Source of the DNA: Ceratothoa steindachneri | Lineage: Eukaryota > Arthropoda > Malacostraca > Isopoda > Cymothoidae | Assembly: GCA_963969495.1 (NCBI GenBank) | Contig: OZ018330.1 | Location: forward strand, 53,319,034 to 53,383,033 | DNA: 64,000 bases | Reading direction: 5' to 3' | In this document: piece after piece, positions 44,108-55,500 of the stretch | Layout: every line of letters starts with the position of its first letter | How positions within the stretch are numbered: the stretch's first letter is position 1 | Notes under the pieces: model-generated | Told to the model about the DNA's origin: nothing | Databases searched by the model: none | Seen by the model: only the letters and a program-made list of their open reading frames with translations | Position numbers and translations under genes: made by a program

Positions 44108-45310
44108 TTAAATAATCGGGAGAAGGCCGGCCTCCCCCCAAAAGTCAACAAGTCCACCAGTCAATCTGCACGCACTCGTCCCGAGTACAAGGGACAGGCG
44201 GTAGCAGCCCCAACCATCCCGGTACCGGGACAGGTAGCGTGCGCGAAGATCACCCAGACTGGGACATTCAACAAGAATGTGCCGAACAGTCTGGGAGACG
44301 ACGCAGTCGTCACAATAGGGCGCAGGCGAGCGCTCCATCAAATAGCGATGTGTCGCACGAGTATGTCCGATTCGGAGACGACAGAAAGCGACCTGAAGCC
44401 ATCGCGCATTGGGGGATAGGTCCATGGGAACAGTCGCGGCGCAATGGCACGTCGGCGCGCTCATTCCTCGCAATTCCTACATGTCCAGAAACGCAGCAGA
44501 AGATAATCTCGACATCCGCCCGGCTCGCCAAAACCGTGGCGTCACGGATATCGCGATTCGAATGCCCCGAGAGCACTCAGGGCGCTTTGTGAGTCGCTAT
44601 AGATCACAATCCGGTCTCCGAACCAGGCACGTCGTGTAATCTCCCGTACCCAGTGGTGTATTGCCACCAGTTCGGCCGTGAAGACAGACGCAGCGCCTGG
44701 CAGAGCCCCGCTGACTTCAAACAGAGGGGATACGGCGTGGAAGCCGACACCCTCTTGGAACTTGGAGCCATCCGTATACACTGGCACGGTTCCAGTGTGA
44801 CAAGAGGTGTGCTCCAAAAAGGTCCAACGCAATACTCCCGGCGAGGTACAAGCATTGGGAGCAGAGCCGTGGCGACAAATAACTAAATGTGGTACCCTCA
44901 AGGGTGGCGTCCTGGGCAGAACCAGAGGCGCCACCGGCCCGAGAGCTATACCTAGCTCTCGAAGGAGTTTCCTGGCCCTAAACCCAAAGGGCTTAGGGTA
45001 TGACTGGCGTCTCTCGGCGGCATAGGCACCGTCGAGATCAGCTGCGGATGCAGTGAGAGCTGTTGGCAACTGAAGGAGGCGCCAGGCTCGCGCGTACAGG
45101 TGAGTGATGTACTGCACGCGGCGTAGAGCAAGTGGCATCTCCCCAGAATCGACCAACAGGCTCTCAATGTATGAAGTGCGGAAGGCACCGGTCGCAAGGC
45201 GAAGGCCGGTGTGGTGGATCGAGTCCACCTTCCGCAATAAAAGCTCGGCTGCGGATGCATAAAACTCGCATCCGTAGTCGAGCTTCGAACGAACACAGGA
45301 TCGATAAAAA
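44108..45310 (-). pseudogene. LINE-4 RNase H and C-terminal tail
   Basis: The 45237-44542 frame (231 codons) holds LRLATGAFRTSYIESL, then VPVYTDGSKFQEGVGF (44785-44740), VFTAELVAIHHWV (about 44680) and IVIYSDSQSALSALG (about 44610): three RNase H catalytic acids present. A frame change leads to CCVSGHVGIARNERAD (about 44480, last RNase H motif). The tail LRIGHTRATHRYLMERSPAP, YCDDCVVSQTVRHILVECP follows (44370-44240). A deletion near 44452 removes the junction to the tail. Confidence 0.85.
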
Positions 45311-45410
45311 GGTAAGGCAGTAGCCCATCAGCACCCCAAGCGCTGAACATCACAGAACGGAGAATATCCATGGCGCGGGTACAAGAGACCCTAAGGCTGC
45401 GAATATGAGC

Positions 45411-47640
45411 CTCTCAGGTGAGGCGTCGGTCGAATACAAGACCAAGGAAACGGTGCGATTCAACCACATCCAGGCGCACCCCATTAAGAAACAAATCTGG
45501 GTCTAGGTGGAGCCGTGGATGGCGGCAGAAGTGCACCACCTTAGTCTTGGCCAAAGAAAACCGAAACCTGTGCGCTTCAGCATAGCGAGAGACGCGGTTC
45601 AATGCCTGTTGAAGTCGACGCTCCAGAGTTGGCATCTGGGTCGCGCCAAAAGAGATCGAAAGGTCGTCCACGTAGAGCGTAGCGAGAACATCTTCCGGCA
45701 GTACCGAGGTGATGCCGTTGATGTTCAGGACAAAGAGTGTGGCACTGAGGACACTTCCCTTCGGGACACCCTCTTCCTGCTCCTTTGTGCCGGAGAGGGC
45801 CCCCCCACCCGTACGCGAAATCGACAATCTCGCAAAGTTTAAGATATAAATATTGGGAGGCGTCCCCCAGCCCCCATCGTGTGGAGTCTCCATGATACTG
45901 TATCGCCATGCGATGGCGTAGTGCTGTCTACGAAGGAAGACCTCGCAGACGGCATTTTCCAGTCGGAGCAGAGCATCCGACGTGGAGTGGAACTTGCGGA
46001 AACCACACTGTGCAGAAGACAGATGGCTTCCACTGTCCAGGAAAAAGGCTAATCTAACATTTACCAATTTCTCAATCAACTTGCACATGCAAGAGGTTAG
46101 AGAGATTGGGCGGAAACCGGCCGGAGTAGAGTGATCTCTCCCCGGTTTGCGAAAGGCGAGCACAGTATCGATTCGCCAGGAATCTGGGAGGAGACCCTCC
46201 ACCCAGATCCTGTTGAACAAATCTAATAGAAAGGCCATGCCTCGCTCACCCAGGTGTCGAAGCATGGCGTACGGAACATCGTCCGGACCATGGGCGGTGT
46301 CCGCGCAGGAAGCAAGAGCGGAGCGGAACTCACTCAGAGTAAACCAGTAGTTGAAGGGTTCTCCGCCTCTGGAGGTAAAGTCCAGCCCGCGGCCTTCCGC
46401 GACATCATGACGTGCATTGAATGCTGGCGGAGCAGCATCCCGGCTAGAGAATGCGGAGAAAGCGGTCGCGAAGGATTCCGCCACGGACGCGGGGTCCGAG
46501 ATTGCAGTCCCATTCTCCTGGAGAACGGGAGGGGGTTCCTGCGAGAACTTGCCCTGAATCCTTTTGACTCGCTTCCACACCTCTGCTAGAGGGGTCTTCC
46601 CGTTAAGTGAAGACACGTATGCCCGCCAAGAAGAGCGGCGGGCGTGCTTAGAAATATACCGGAAGCTAGCCCTAGCCCGACAAAATTCACCGACAGTGAA
46701 ATCGTTCGGGCGGCGCTTATAACGCATGTAGGAATAACGCTTCTGTTTGAGGGCCGTCTCACACGCCGACCACCATGAGAGTGGTCGGCGTGGAAAACGG
46801 CCAGACGTTCTGGGAATAGTAGTTAGGCCCGCGGCGATGAGGTTGCCGGAGAAGAACTCAACGGCTTCATCTATCGACCTAAACTCCTCGACTGAGATAG
46901 AGAATTCAGTCATTTCCTGAAATGCAGGCCACCGCGCCCGCGCCAAGCACCACCGAGGTGGGCTCTCAGGCGGTAGTTGCCCTGAAAATGATATTTGAAT
47001 GGGAAAGTGATCACTACCATGGAGGTCATCGACCACCCCCCAATCAAAATCAGGCTGTGCATCCTAAGAGCACAAAGATAGGTCAAGGTAAGAAAATGAA
47101 GCGGTTCTCGGGCAGTGATGCGTAAACATATCCACATTTAGGACACCTATCTCAAGCTCTTCGATCAGATCGGCAAGGACTTGTCCCCTGGGATTTTTTG
47201 AGTAATCTCCCCAGAGAGGATGTCTGCCGTTCAGATCTCCAAGGAAGAGATAGGACCTCGGCAACCGTGCCACGACGCGGCGGAATTCCCCCGCGTCGAA
47301 GTCAGCTGACGGTGGAATGTACGCAGAAATGATAGTATACCTCCTATCCAGGTGAACATGCACAGCCACTGCCTGAAAGGAGGTATCTAAAGGGAAAGGA
47401 AGAACGGAGACATCATGCCGGGTGTAAACCGCGCATCCCCCAGCCCGGCCATCCCGCGGTGGTGGGATCGCAAAACCCTTATACCCCAGGAGGGCAGGCA
47501 GGGGGCACGCGCCTAGCATGGTCTCCTGCAAAAAGATAGCTAACGGGAAACGGGACGAGACGAGCCTTCGCAGTTCCTCCCAGTTGGCCCGGAGTCCACG
47601 GCAATTGCATTGAATGAATATGCCCTCCAGGCGTAGCTCC
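45411..47640 (-). pseudogene. LINE-4 ORF2: endonuclease and reverse transcriptase
   Basis: One frame runs from about 47640 to 45414, interrupted only by TAG at 47064-47066. EN: EGIFIQCNCRGLRANWEEL, AIFLQET, SYLFLGDLNGRHPLWGD (about 47250-47200), LHGSDHFPIQISF (about 47020). RT: AHGPDDVPYAMLRHLG, FRPISLTSCMCKLIEKL, CGFRKFHSTSDAL, then YAIAWRYSIMET where motif A (FF.D..KAYDTT) should stand, EEGVPKGSVLSATLF (motif B), TLYVDDLSISF (motif C, YVDD) and HRFLGLVFDRRLT. Without motif A the polymerase lacks one catalytic Asp. TGA at 45414-45416 replaces a Trp that the family has; coding sequence goes on beyond it. Confidence 0.9.
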
Positions 47641-49559
47641 GAGGAGACGCAGGGGCCCTCTTCAAACAGAAAACCATCACGGGAATGGTCGTACGCTTAC
47701 CAGAGGCAGAACCCTGGGCGCTGTTGGCCAGACAGAGCGCTGTCGCCTTCGAGGACTTATTGGGGAAGGTTGGGCTCGCCATGCGAGTCTTTTCCTCCCT
47801 CCGCTTCGAAACCTTAGACGGGCGTTGCGGCTTCGGAGGCGGGGGTCCCTCCTTTCGGGGGACAGCTTTAAGAACCCCGGAAGATGGCCTGGCGACCAAC
47901 TTCAGGGGTGTTGCCTCCTGTGAGTCCAACGACTCGGTGGAGGCGCATGGCCGTTTCGCCTTAAGGGAAACGGTAACGCTGGGGAAAGAGGGGGGGGGGG
48001 GTGATCCCTGGTTTTAGCCGGGACTGGGTATGAACCCTTTTTGCCGCCAGCTTTACCAGGGGAGCGACCGGGTTGAGTAGAGCCCGCAGAAGGGCTCCGA
48101 ATGGGCGCGGAAACAACCGTGCTCGTTGGCCTGGATGGGCCTGGATGGGCCAGGAGCAGAGGGTGCCTTTCTAACCATTGAGGCATAAGATGTCCCAGGC
48201 AGAGCTGGGCGCGCCAGGACCAAGTCCTTTGCCTCGCGGAATGAGAGTCGATCTTGGGCCTGAACGGCCAGGATTTCTTTCTTAAGGAGATATGCACCAC
48301 ATTGCTTCGAAGAAGCGGGGTGCGGCTCTCCGCAATTGACACACTTGGCCACACACGAACGATTCGTATGGCCGAAGAGGAGACAGTAATAGCACCGCCG
48401 CGGCAGTGGCACGAGTGCCTTCACGTGGTAGCGGTACCAACCGGCACGCACCGACTCATGGAGCTTCTCACAGTCAAACGTGACGAAGAGTGTGTGGGGG
48501 GTCTCGAGGCCCCTCCCTGTTTTCTCATCACACGTTCGACCTTGACCGCCCCATGGTCGGCCAGCTCTAAGGTGATGTCCTCTAAGGAGTAGTCAACGAG
48601 TTCCCTCGCATAAACTATTCCTTTCACAAAGTTCATGGTAGAGTGCGGCGTCACACTCACCGGAGGGCCATCACCGCATTTGCCAGAAGGCTCCCGTCCG
48701 AGAAACGGGTCACCTTCGGCTCTCTACCAATTGCACTAGCTAATGCTCTCCTCTGATGGATCATGTTGCCCTTGGCCAACATGCTGCCATCAGTGGAGTG
48801 AATAACGAGGAAGCGTTTGAAGCCAGCGGGCTCGAAAATGCCAGGTAACCTCTGAATGAGGGGCCCCGATGTTATTGAGGCTCCGCCCTGTGCACTTTTC
48901 GTCTTAGTTATAGTCAGGGGCTCCGCACACAGAGAGGTAGAGGGGCCGGATGTGCCGATCGAGAGGAGCCCGGAGTCTTCTTAGTCTTTTTCTTTTTTAA
49001 AGAGGAGGGTGGGGAATGAACCCGCTTCTCCCCTCCGCCAGCAGGAGCCCACAGGCCAGATGGACCGGCCTTAGCCAGGTCCTTCTCCAAAATGGAGAAT
49101 CTCTTGGCAGTCGTAGGGGCGGATTCGGGTTCTGTGCTTGGCGCCGAGCCCGGATTACCCCCATTGGAAGGCCCTACCATCTGAGGCTGGGTTGCCTCAA
49201 GGACCATGTCTACCTCAGGGGGGCCTCCAGTTGGCCATCTCCCCCCCCCAAGACATCGCAGGGCCCGTTGGCAGGATCGTCACTAGTCAGGTGGTGTGGG
49301 GAGGCACAGGCGTTGACCCCGGCAAGGTTTAATATTCTTGCCAGCAGGTCTTTTGAGGAAAGTGACTGAATAGGCCTGGCTTCCCTCTCCCCCCCTAAGA
49401 GGGTTGCCCTACCGAGCCGCTTCAATGGAGGGCGGTCTGCAATGGGCTGCCTGCTGGCTTTCTTGGCAGTCCCCTTGGAAAGAAAAGGAGGGACTGCCGC
49501 TGGAAACAGGGAAGGAAACAGGAAACAGGGATTTTTGTGATATACTCATCATTGGGCAT
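47641..49559 (-). pseudogene. LINE-4 ORF1 (gag-like, zinc knuckles)
   Basis: A probable ATG is at 49559 (MPNDEYITKIP). Parts in several frames: a Pro/Ser-rich N-terminal region (49425-48920); IFEPAGFKRFLVIHSTDGS (about 48840-48780) and IHQRRALASAIGREPKVTRF, an RRM-like core; NFVKGIVYARELVDYSLED (about 48630-48580); zinc knuckles CYYCLLFGHTNRSC and CVNCGEPHPASSKQC (48390-48290), spaced CX2CX4HX4C in the first; then ILAVQAQDRLSFREAKDLV. A C-terminal basic stretch near 47800 follows. Frameshifts and a stop after the core break it. Confidence 0.82.
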
Positions 49560-50046
49560 GGTGATCCTCTTTTTTTTTACGGGATGCAGTAGCCCGCTCT
49601 GCAAGGGGTACTTACAGGCCTGGCAGAGCCAGGTGCCGCCATTTAAGGCCACCCCTCTCGCCTGATGACCTGGCAGCCCTTCTGCATGGCGGCTCCACCT
49701 TGGGCACGGCGTAAAATCAAGGATAGATGGTGAAGTGAGAAGGAAAAGGGATGAAGCAGGTTGTTAAAAAAACACCATCCCGAACCGGAGCTTGGGGGTT
49801 AGGGAACGTTGCCCCCTCCCCTCCAGCTCCGATCAGGAATGGTTAACGGAGAAGAAGGTCAGCATCTACCCTGTGAAATTAGAGGCTGACCAGAGAAAGT
49901 TGTGGGAGAGGTTGTATGAAAAGCGACGAAGTAGGGGAGAAATACAGGCTATCTGAAGGAAGGAAGAGGCTAAGCTGGGGCCGGATGGAGCGCTGGATCT
50001 CGTCAGCACAGCAGCCAGGATGGCAAATCGCCGTGGCCCTTACGGG

Positions 50047-50061
50047 GTCAAAATTATTAAA
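50047..50061. repeat. Target-site duplication of LINE-4, 5' side
   Basis: gtcaaaattattaaa directly outside the 5' end of LINE-4, matching 43850-43864. Confidence 0.8.
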
Positions 50062-50558
50062 ATTATTAAAAAGGCCAATCTTTAAACCAGGTTGGTGAAA
50101 TCCAAATTCAAAATATAAGGACAAAGAGAATCACCACCAATGAAAGAAAAACATATACAACAACAAATATCTTATCTACAAGGCACACTCATGTGCTGGA
50201 GAGAAACCCGCCTCCTTCCAGGATGTGAATGTAGAGTCAACAATTTAAATACTATGGAGGAGACTTGCCCCCTCCAAAAAATCACACCGCAGTGGACTGC
50301 CCCTCTCCATGGGGAAATGCTGTGTAGGTGACATGGGATGGGTACTCAGTGCATGATGCATAGCAAGGAGGATAGGATAACCTTGGAGGCCAGTATAACA
50401 GCCTCTATGTCCAAAGACAAAACAGTTAGCTTCCACTAGCTTCAAGTGACCCGGGGACAGGAACAGCTGAAGGTACCGAAGCAGCTTTCAGTACTGGTAA
50501 GACGAAAAATCACTTCAAAGGAGTTGGATTTAGGGGGTTGGGCGAGACTGCAGTACAG

Positions 50559-50561
<3 letters not shown>
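50062..50561. other. Intronic DNA, nothing recognised
   Basis: No coding similarity seen. It was presumably continuous with the sequence left of 43850 before LINE-4 inserted. Confidence 0.45.

Positions 50562-50597
<36 letters not shown>
50562..50597. repeat. (GT)n microsatellite, about 36 bp
   Basis: Perfect GT tract. It generates Val-Cys and Thr-His repeat frames that are not genes. Confidence 0.95.
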
Positions 50598-50600
<3 letters not shown>

Positions 50601-50899
50601 GGTGCAGGTGCAGATCAGGATTGTTAGTGGGCAAGCAGTTGCTCTCGCTGCTCTGCAGCAATTGTTGCATTTTCTCCACAGTACTTCTAGCAGTGGAGTA
50701 ATGCTACGAGGATGGAACTCTTTGACAGTTTGGTCACATAGCCCAAACATTAAATGCAATGGGTGGGGGGTGGAATGTAAGGAGGGACATCAAACTCGCA
50801 GCTCTGGAGATTACTTAGACCATATGTAGATGTGGGGTAGGAGGTGGGACCGCGGAGGTCAAACACGGTAGTAACCTTAGGGTGGGCACTTTTGCCTCG

Positions 50900-51350
50900 C
50901 CAAATGTTGATGGAATCTATAGACATTCGTGACAGCCTGTGGAAAAAGATCCTCTAGTAGGTCCACCACTGGGACGTCCCCAGGGCCCTTTGTGAAAATA
51001 GTGCTTTGGCAACAATTGATGCGGGAGTGCTGGGTCACAGTGACTGCACAACATATTAGATGTCAGAGGGCGAAGAGAGTGTGTGCAGCTAGTCGAACAT
51101 GACTTTAGAAGCAAAGATCAGTCATGTAGGTGTATATTAAACCTTTCTATTGAGTTTTTAGAGGAAAGGCTGGAAAAACTGTCCCACAGTTTAGCGGGGC
51201 AGGGCGGATAGTCTTGTATCCAGGAAATGATTGATGGGGAGGAGTGGGGGAGATCCAGGTTGGGCTCGAAAAATGATGGATAATATTGAACAGATGCTAG
51301 GAGGAATAGGAGGTGCATGTTCGTTACAGGATAGTTCGTAGGTTTTTATA
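50900..51350 (-). pseudogene. Possible decayed LINE C-terminal tail
   Basis: A minus-strand frame with SFPGYKTIRPAPL (about 51230) and RLAAHTLFAL / TSCTHSLRPLTSNMLCSHC (about 51090-51040) loosely resembles the R.TH.....P.C..C tail after RNase H of I-like LINEs. The match is weak and no RNase H was found. Confidence 0.3.
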
Positions 51351-52825
51351 AAGGTGGGCGTGTTGGTGAGGTTTGGGAAGGGTAGGGGGCGGGTATGATC
51401 GGTTGTGTTGTAGAGGGCAGCAAAAGTGCAGAGGTTGTGAGGGATTGGGAAAATGTGGTAGGGTTGAGTAAATACACTTTTGTAGACTGTGGAAAAGCTG
51501 AGTCAGTTACTGTTTTAGATACAGGTTGGTTTTATTCATAATATGAATGAGGATCCATGAAGTGTAGGATGCAAACGCTAAATGCCCAGCCCGAGAGCCT
51601 AATTCAGAGTGGGGACATAGGATGCCAGTTAGAGCACCGATGGAGGCCAACTGTCTCGCTGATGATAAAACTTTCCACAATGTTGGCCACCAGAACTTGA
51701 GCGTAAAAATATAGAAAAAGATGTGGGACAGTAGAAAGAGGAAAGGATGGGAAGAATGCATGAGTTTTTTTACTTTGTTGGGTTCTCTTCAGTAAAACTA
51801 GGTAGCGCTCAGGGCAGGAAGCTACAACATAAGGTCTTTTCCAGAGGTCTTCTAGAGAAGTTATATGGAAAGTGGTTCTAAGGTTGCAGCGTGGTCTATC
51901 AGAGTTTAATCTATGTATTCAGGCTATGTATTCAGGCTGTTGCTGCCTGGCTGGTTTCGAAGTACGATGGGAGTAAAGTATGTATGTGTTTTATTGTGTT
52001 CTAGTTCAGGAGATGCGGGAGGTTAACTAAGAATTTGGTGTAGTGGGTGGCTTGGGAGGTTCTTCGGGTAAGGGAAAGTGGAAGTGGGTTACAGTCATTG
52101 CTTTGTGTGGGGGGACCCGATAGACCTCTATCGTGCCCCCCCGTCCCCATTCATCTCGATTTTCTTTTTAGGCAGATTCTTTCAGCTTGATATCTGTTAA
52201 ATTGAGTGAGGCTGTGTAATTGAATTCCCTAAAAAAAAAGAAGAGGAAGAGCCGCCTGGCGGAAAATAGGCGAGTGTTACTCCGGCGTGAAAGTGGTAAA
52301 TGTAAGAGTGATTGAGTGTGGCAGGGGTAGGCGATTGACAATGCCTTCTCTTTTCCAGCTCTGTAGTACTGATAAGTCCATCGCCATCTGGCTTTTTGGA
52401 GACGGCTGAAGCCAGTCCTGACTCTCGCACGTGCACCTACCTTAGAGGGGGACCTTCTATAAGTGTGGGCCTTAGAGTGCCTCCCAGTCTCCAGGCAGTA
52501 ATTGGAGCTAGCGCCCCAAAGACTCCAGCACCGAGGTTGGAACTGAGAGTCTCCCAGGTCCCTGAAGCGGGACACTTGGCAGAGTCCCAGACCTCACACA
52601 TCCCTCCGAAAGTGGGCCTACCTCCCCTTACCCTTCCATTCCTCCAACTTTTCGCCCGGCCCGAACTGTTGGTTAATTTAAGGGTGCACCCAGTAATTTA
52701 GCCTATATATAAATATTTAAGTCAGCTTTGGCCAAAGTATATTTGTAAGGCCCTACTTGGAGTTTGACGTTAGCCTGTATATCAAGTTGCGTTAGCCGAG
52801 GTGTAATTGTAAGGCCACCTATATA
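51351..52825. other. Intronic DNA without recognised genes
   Basis: Mixed G- and T-rich sequence. None of the frames shows a known motif on either strand. Confidence 0.4.
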
Positions 52826-54035
52826 CAGGGTGACCCCCCAAAATGGGCCACAACTTTCGATAGGCCTCATTTCTTAATTTTCTGCAAGGATTGAATGCAA
52901 CTTTGGTGATAACTAGTTTATTGTGTTTAAAAACATATCAAAACATGAGTCTTTGGACTTATCTTCTTTATTCTAGAGCACGTGTTCAAGATGACCTCCA
53001 TTTAGCTATGTGCATTTCTTGAGGCGCAGCACAAAGTTGTCCATGACGTCCTTACAAACTGGCCGACTAATGGCTCTGATCTCCTCCTCCCTAATGGCTT
53101 CCTTGAGTTCCGTGATGGTCCTGGGTCTCCCTGCGTACACTCTCTTTTTAAGGTAGCCTCAGAGAAAGAAATTTGGGGTTCTAAGGTCTGGGCTGTGAGG
53201 TGCCCCCTCAAAATCAGTCTTGAGACTGATCACACGGCCACCAAAGTTCTCTTTCAGCCAAACCCGGGACAGGTTTGAGGTGTGAGAGCTTGCTCCATTT
53301 TGCTGGAACCAGAAGTTCCTCATAAGCGACGGGAACAGGGTCTGCAGCTCCCTCTTGAAGGTTTTGAAGAGCTCAACATACCGCTCCTTGGTGACTGTCC
53401 CTGTCACGCCAGATTCCTCGAAGAAGAATGGTCCGATGATGCCTCTGGCTGATATTGCAGTCCATACCGCGCACTTAGGGTAATGTAGGGGCTTGGTGGC
53501 TAACTCATTTGGTCTGGAGGTCCCCGAGAAGACATTTTTCTTTGAGTTTACCTTTCCTTCAACATGGAAGTGAGCTTCATCTGAGGTCCAAAGGAGGTTA
53601 AGGGAAGTTGGGGTCTCTTGAATCTTCTCCAGTATCTTGACTGCCATAGCCTTTCTCTGCTCCTTGTCTGAGGCTGTAAGGGTCTGCTTCATCTGTATTC
53701 TGTATGAGTAGGCCTTTACATCCATTACTAGCACTCTCCTGCAATTCTCACAGGATATATCGAGGGACTGACTTCGCTTGCGCACAGAATGTTTTGGACT
53801 CTGCTGAACTCACACTCTCGACCAGCTCAGCTGTACGCTGGACACGAAAGTGTATGCACTTTCTTGTAGTAATGTTTGACACTATATTCTTTGCTGGAGC
53901 TCCCATTGAGATATAGTTGTGTTCACAGGCGTTGCTTCTATCATGTCCTGCAAAGTAAGGGTGATTAGTGAATGAATGAATGAAGGATATATCACAAAAA
54001 GTGTGTGCAGGCCTGATTTTTTTGGGGGGGACCAT
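52826..54035 (-). mobile_element. Mariner/Tc1-type DNA transposon, about 1.2 kb
   Basis: The left end starts cagggtgaccccccaaaa and the complement of the right end catggtccccccccaaaa: short imperfect inverted repeats. TA (within tatata) flanks both sides, the expected target duplication. It contains one minus-strand transposase. Confidence 0.75.
52985..53970 (-). pseudogene. Mariner/Tc1-like transposase with mutated catalytic residues
   Basis: The N-terminal part is in a separate frame (RVQRTAELVESVSSAE, AQAKSVPRYI; 53870-53750). The 53785-53159 frame (208 codons) has LNLLWTSDEAHFHVEGKVNS (first Asp present), HYPKCAVWTAISARGIIGPF, RNFWFQQNGASSHTSNLS where the usual FQQDGA Asp is Asn, and APHSPDLRTPNFFL where the final acidic residue (LDFFLWG) is Asn. 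The C-terminus continues in another frame (GYLKKRVYAGRPRTITELKE) to about 52985. Two of three metal-binding residues are gone. Confidence 0.85.
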
Positions 54036-54059
54036 GTATATATGTGGCGGGTGGTTACT

Positions 54060-54430
54060 GGAACCATCCGTTACACCTTACTCAAAGCAAAGGGGGTTGC
54101 CATTAGTGCAGAGATGGAGCCGGCTTTGGGCACCTCTGAAGGAGGGGGTGATGAAGAAGCCACCACACTATTACATTTTGAAGAGGAAGTAAACCTCTTC
54201 TCCGGGTAGAAGAGGGTTAGGTAGGTCCATTAGAAACCACGGGGAAGGCCCACCTCATTTTCTCAAGTGAAGCGTGACAAAGGCGGCTCCAAATATGGCA
54301 AAGGGGAATCCCCTTTACTGGATGAAAATGGTGAGAGGGTAGCTCTTACACCGGTCAAAGTTCTCTCTCAACTTCCCTTATCCTCCCCGACACCTAGGAA
54401 AGGCGCGGTCGTGCTTAGAGCCGGATCTCC
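54060..54430 (-). pseudogene. Possible I-like LINE ORF1/leader fragment
   Basis: Nucleotide similarity to LINE-3 at about 38160-38290: a tctccgg, a ggtccattagaaaccac-like and a tcaagtgaagc-like block in the same order, ending in aaggcggctcc. No frame survives. Confidence 0.4.
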
Positions 54431-55500
54431 ATACGTCTGTCTGCGGTAATGGTCGCCCACTATTTCCTCCCACATGAAGCAATAGTAACAGTTTCTAAAA
54501 GAAAAATTGCATGGAAGGTAGATACTATGACCTCTCAATGCCTTGAGGGGTTAAAGAAAAGTCTCCATAGGATCAGAAAATTACAGAATGCCATTATTTA
54601 CACAGACTCAGCACACAGGTTTGAGCAAAGATAGGCCTTGAGAACCCAGCCCTCCATTCAGGCAAATTTGTCATTGAGCTTTAACCATAAAAGATGGTCA
54701 CTGTAGTCACCTTGTGTACTAGAAGGTGAGCAGAGTCAATGGCCCAGCATACCTTGTGCCTAATACTAGCCTCTGCTGGCAGGCTTTCGGCCCTTGCAGC
54801 AGGTAGGGATGTCACTGTATAAAATGCCACTTGACTAAGTGCGGGTAGAGGTAGAGGATGAAAGTGAACCATGGAGCCAGAACCTCTGTGGATAAAAGAG
54901 CAAGTTTGGAAAGGGGTAGAGGGGTATGTAATAAAAAAAAAGAAGTAGAGAGAAGCGGGTCGACTAACAAGTAGGATGGTGATCAACTATTATTATCATA
55001 CCCAAACCCCAGCACTATGTGATCCTGGGATTGCATTCAGTCCACCCAGGCATCATGTTTAGTGAACTGAACTTGGTCAAGGTGAGAACAGTTTCTCCTG
55101 GTACAAAACGAAGGTAGACAAAAGGTTGAGGAAGATGGTTGTAAAAAAATAAATAAAATAAAGTTAAAGTAGCACTGGTTGGAAGTGCACCAACAACTTC
55201 CCCAGACCCCATCAAAGTTCATGTCAACCTAGTGATGGGGCTGTCCTAATTTGTACTCAGAGTGAGAGGATGTGCACTCCTCCAGGTACCAAGTGCAAGA
55301 GGGCCCAAATGATGAGACTTAGGGTAGGGTGTCCCAGAAAATTCAAGATGGTGATACACACTGCAGCACATGACGCCCTGGCTGCCTCTCATGTGAAAGT
55401 AAATACTGTAAAATTTTATTTAATTTTGGCTATTATTTACTGGTTGCACGAATTGTCTACTTCGTGTATTTTGAGTGATATTGACCACTTTAAGAAATAT
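54431..55500. other. Intronic DNA, nothing firmly recognised
   Basis: Short frames exist on both strands without known motifs. The right part may hold an upstream exon or leader of the transposase-like gene that follows, because a splice acceptor-like cttcctcag stands at about 55512-55520. Confidence 0.4.

Larger units (their letters stand above)
43865..50046 (-). mobile_element. LINE-4: I-like non-LTR retrotransposon, end-to-end copy of about 6.2 kb
   Basis: The 5' end has the ccttacgggg block (about 50046). ORF1 (from 49559), ORF2 with EN, RT and RNase H, a Cys tail, a 3' UTR with a stem-loop, and an A/TAA-rich tail follow. It is flanked by a 15-bp duplication. EN-RT-RNH plus the TAA-type tail fit the I clade. 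It is defective: nonsense codons at 47064-47066 and 45414-45416, frameshifts in ORF1 and near 45300, an in-frame loss of RT motif A near 45908, and a deletion of about 110 bp near 44452. It lies in an ARFRP1 intron, in the gene's orientation. Confidence 0.9.

Noticed and set aside
51507..51761. 84-codon minus-strand hydrophobic frame, a possible membrane protein
   Set aside because: No conserved motif, no splice context, and similar T-rich frames are common in this AT-rich intron.
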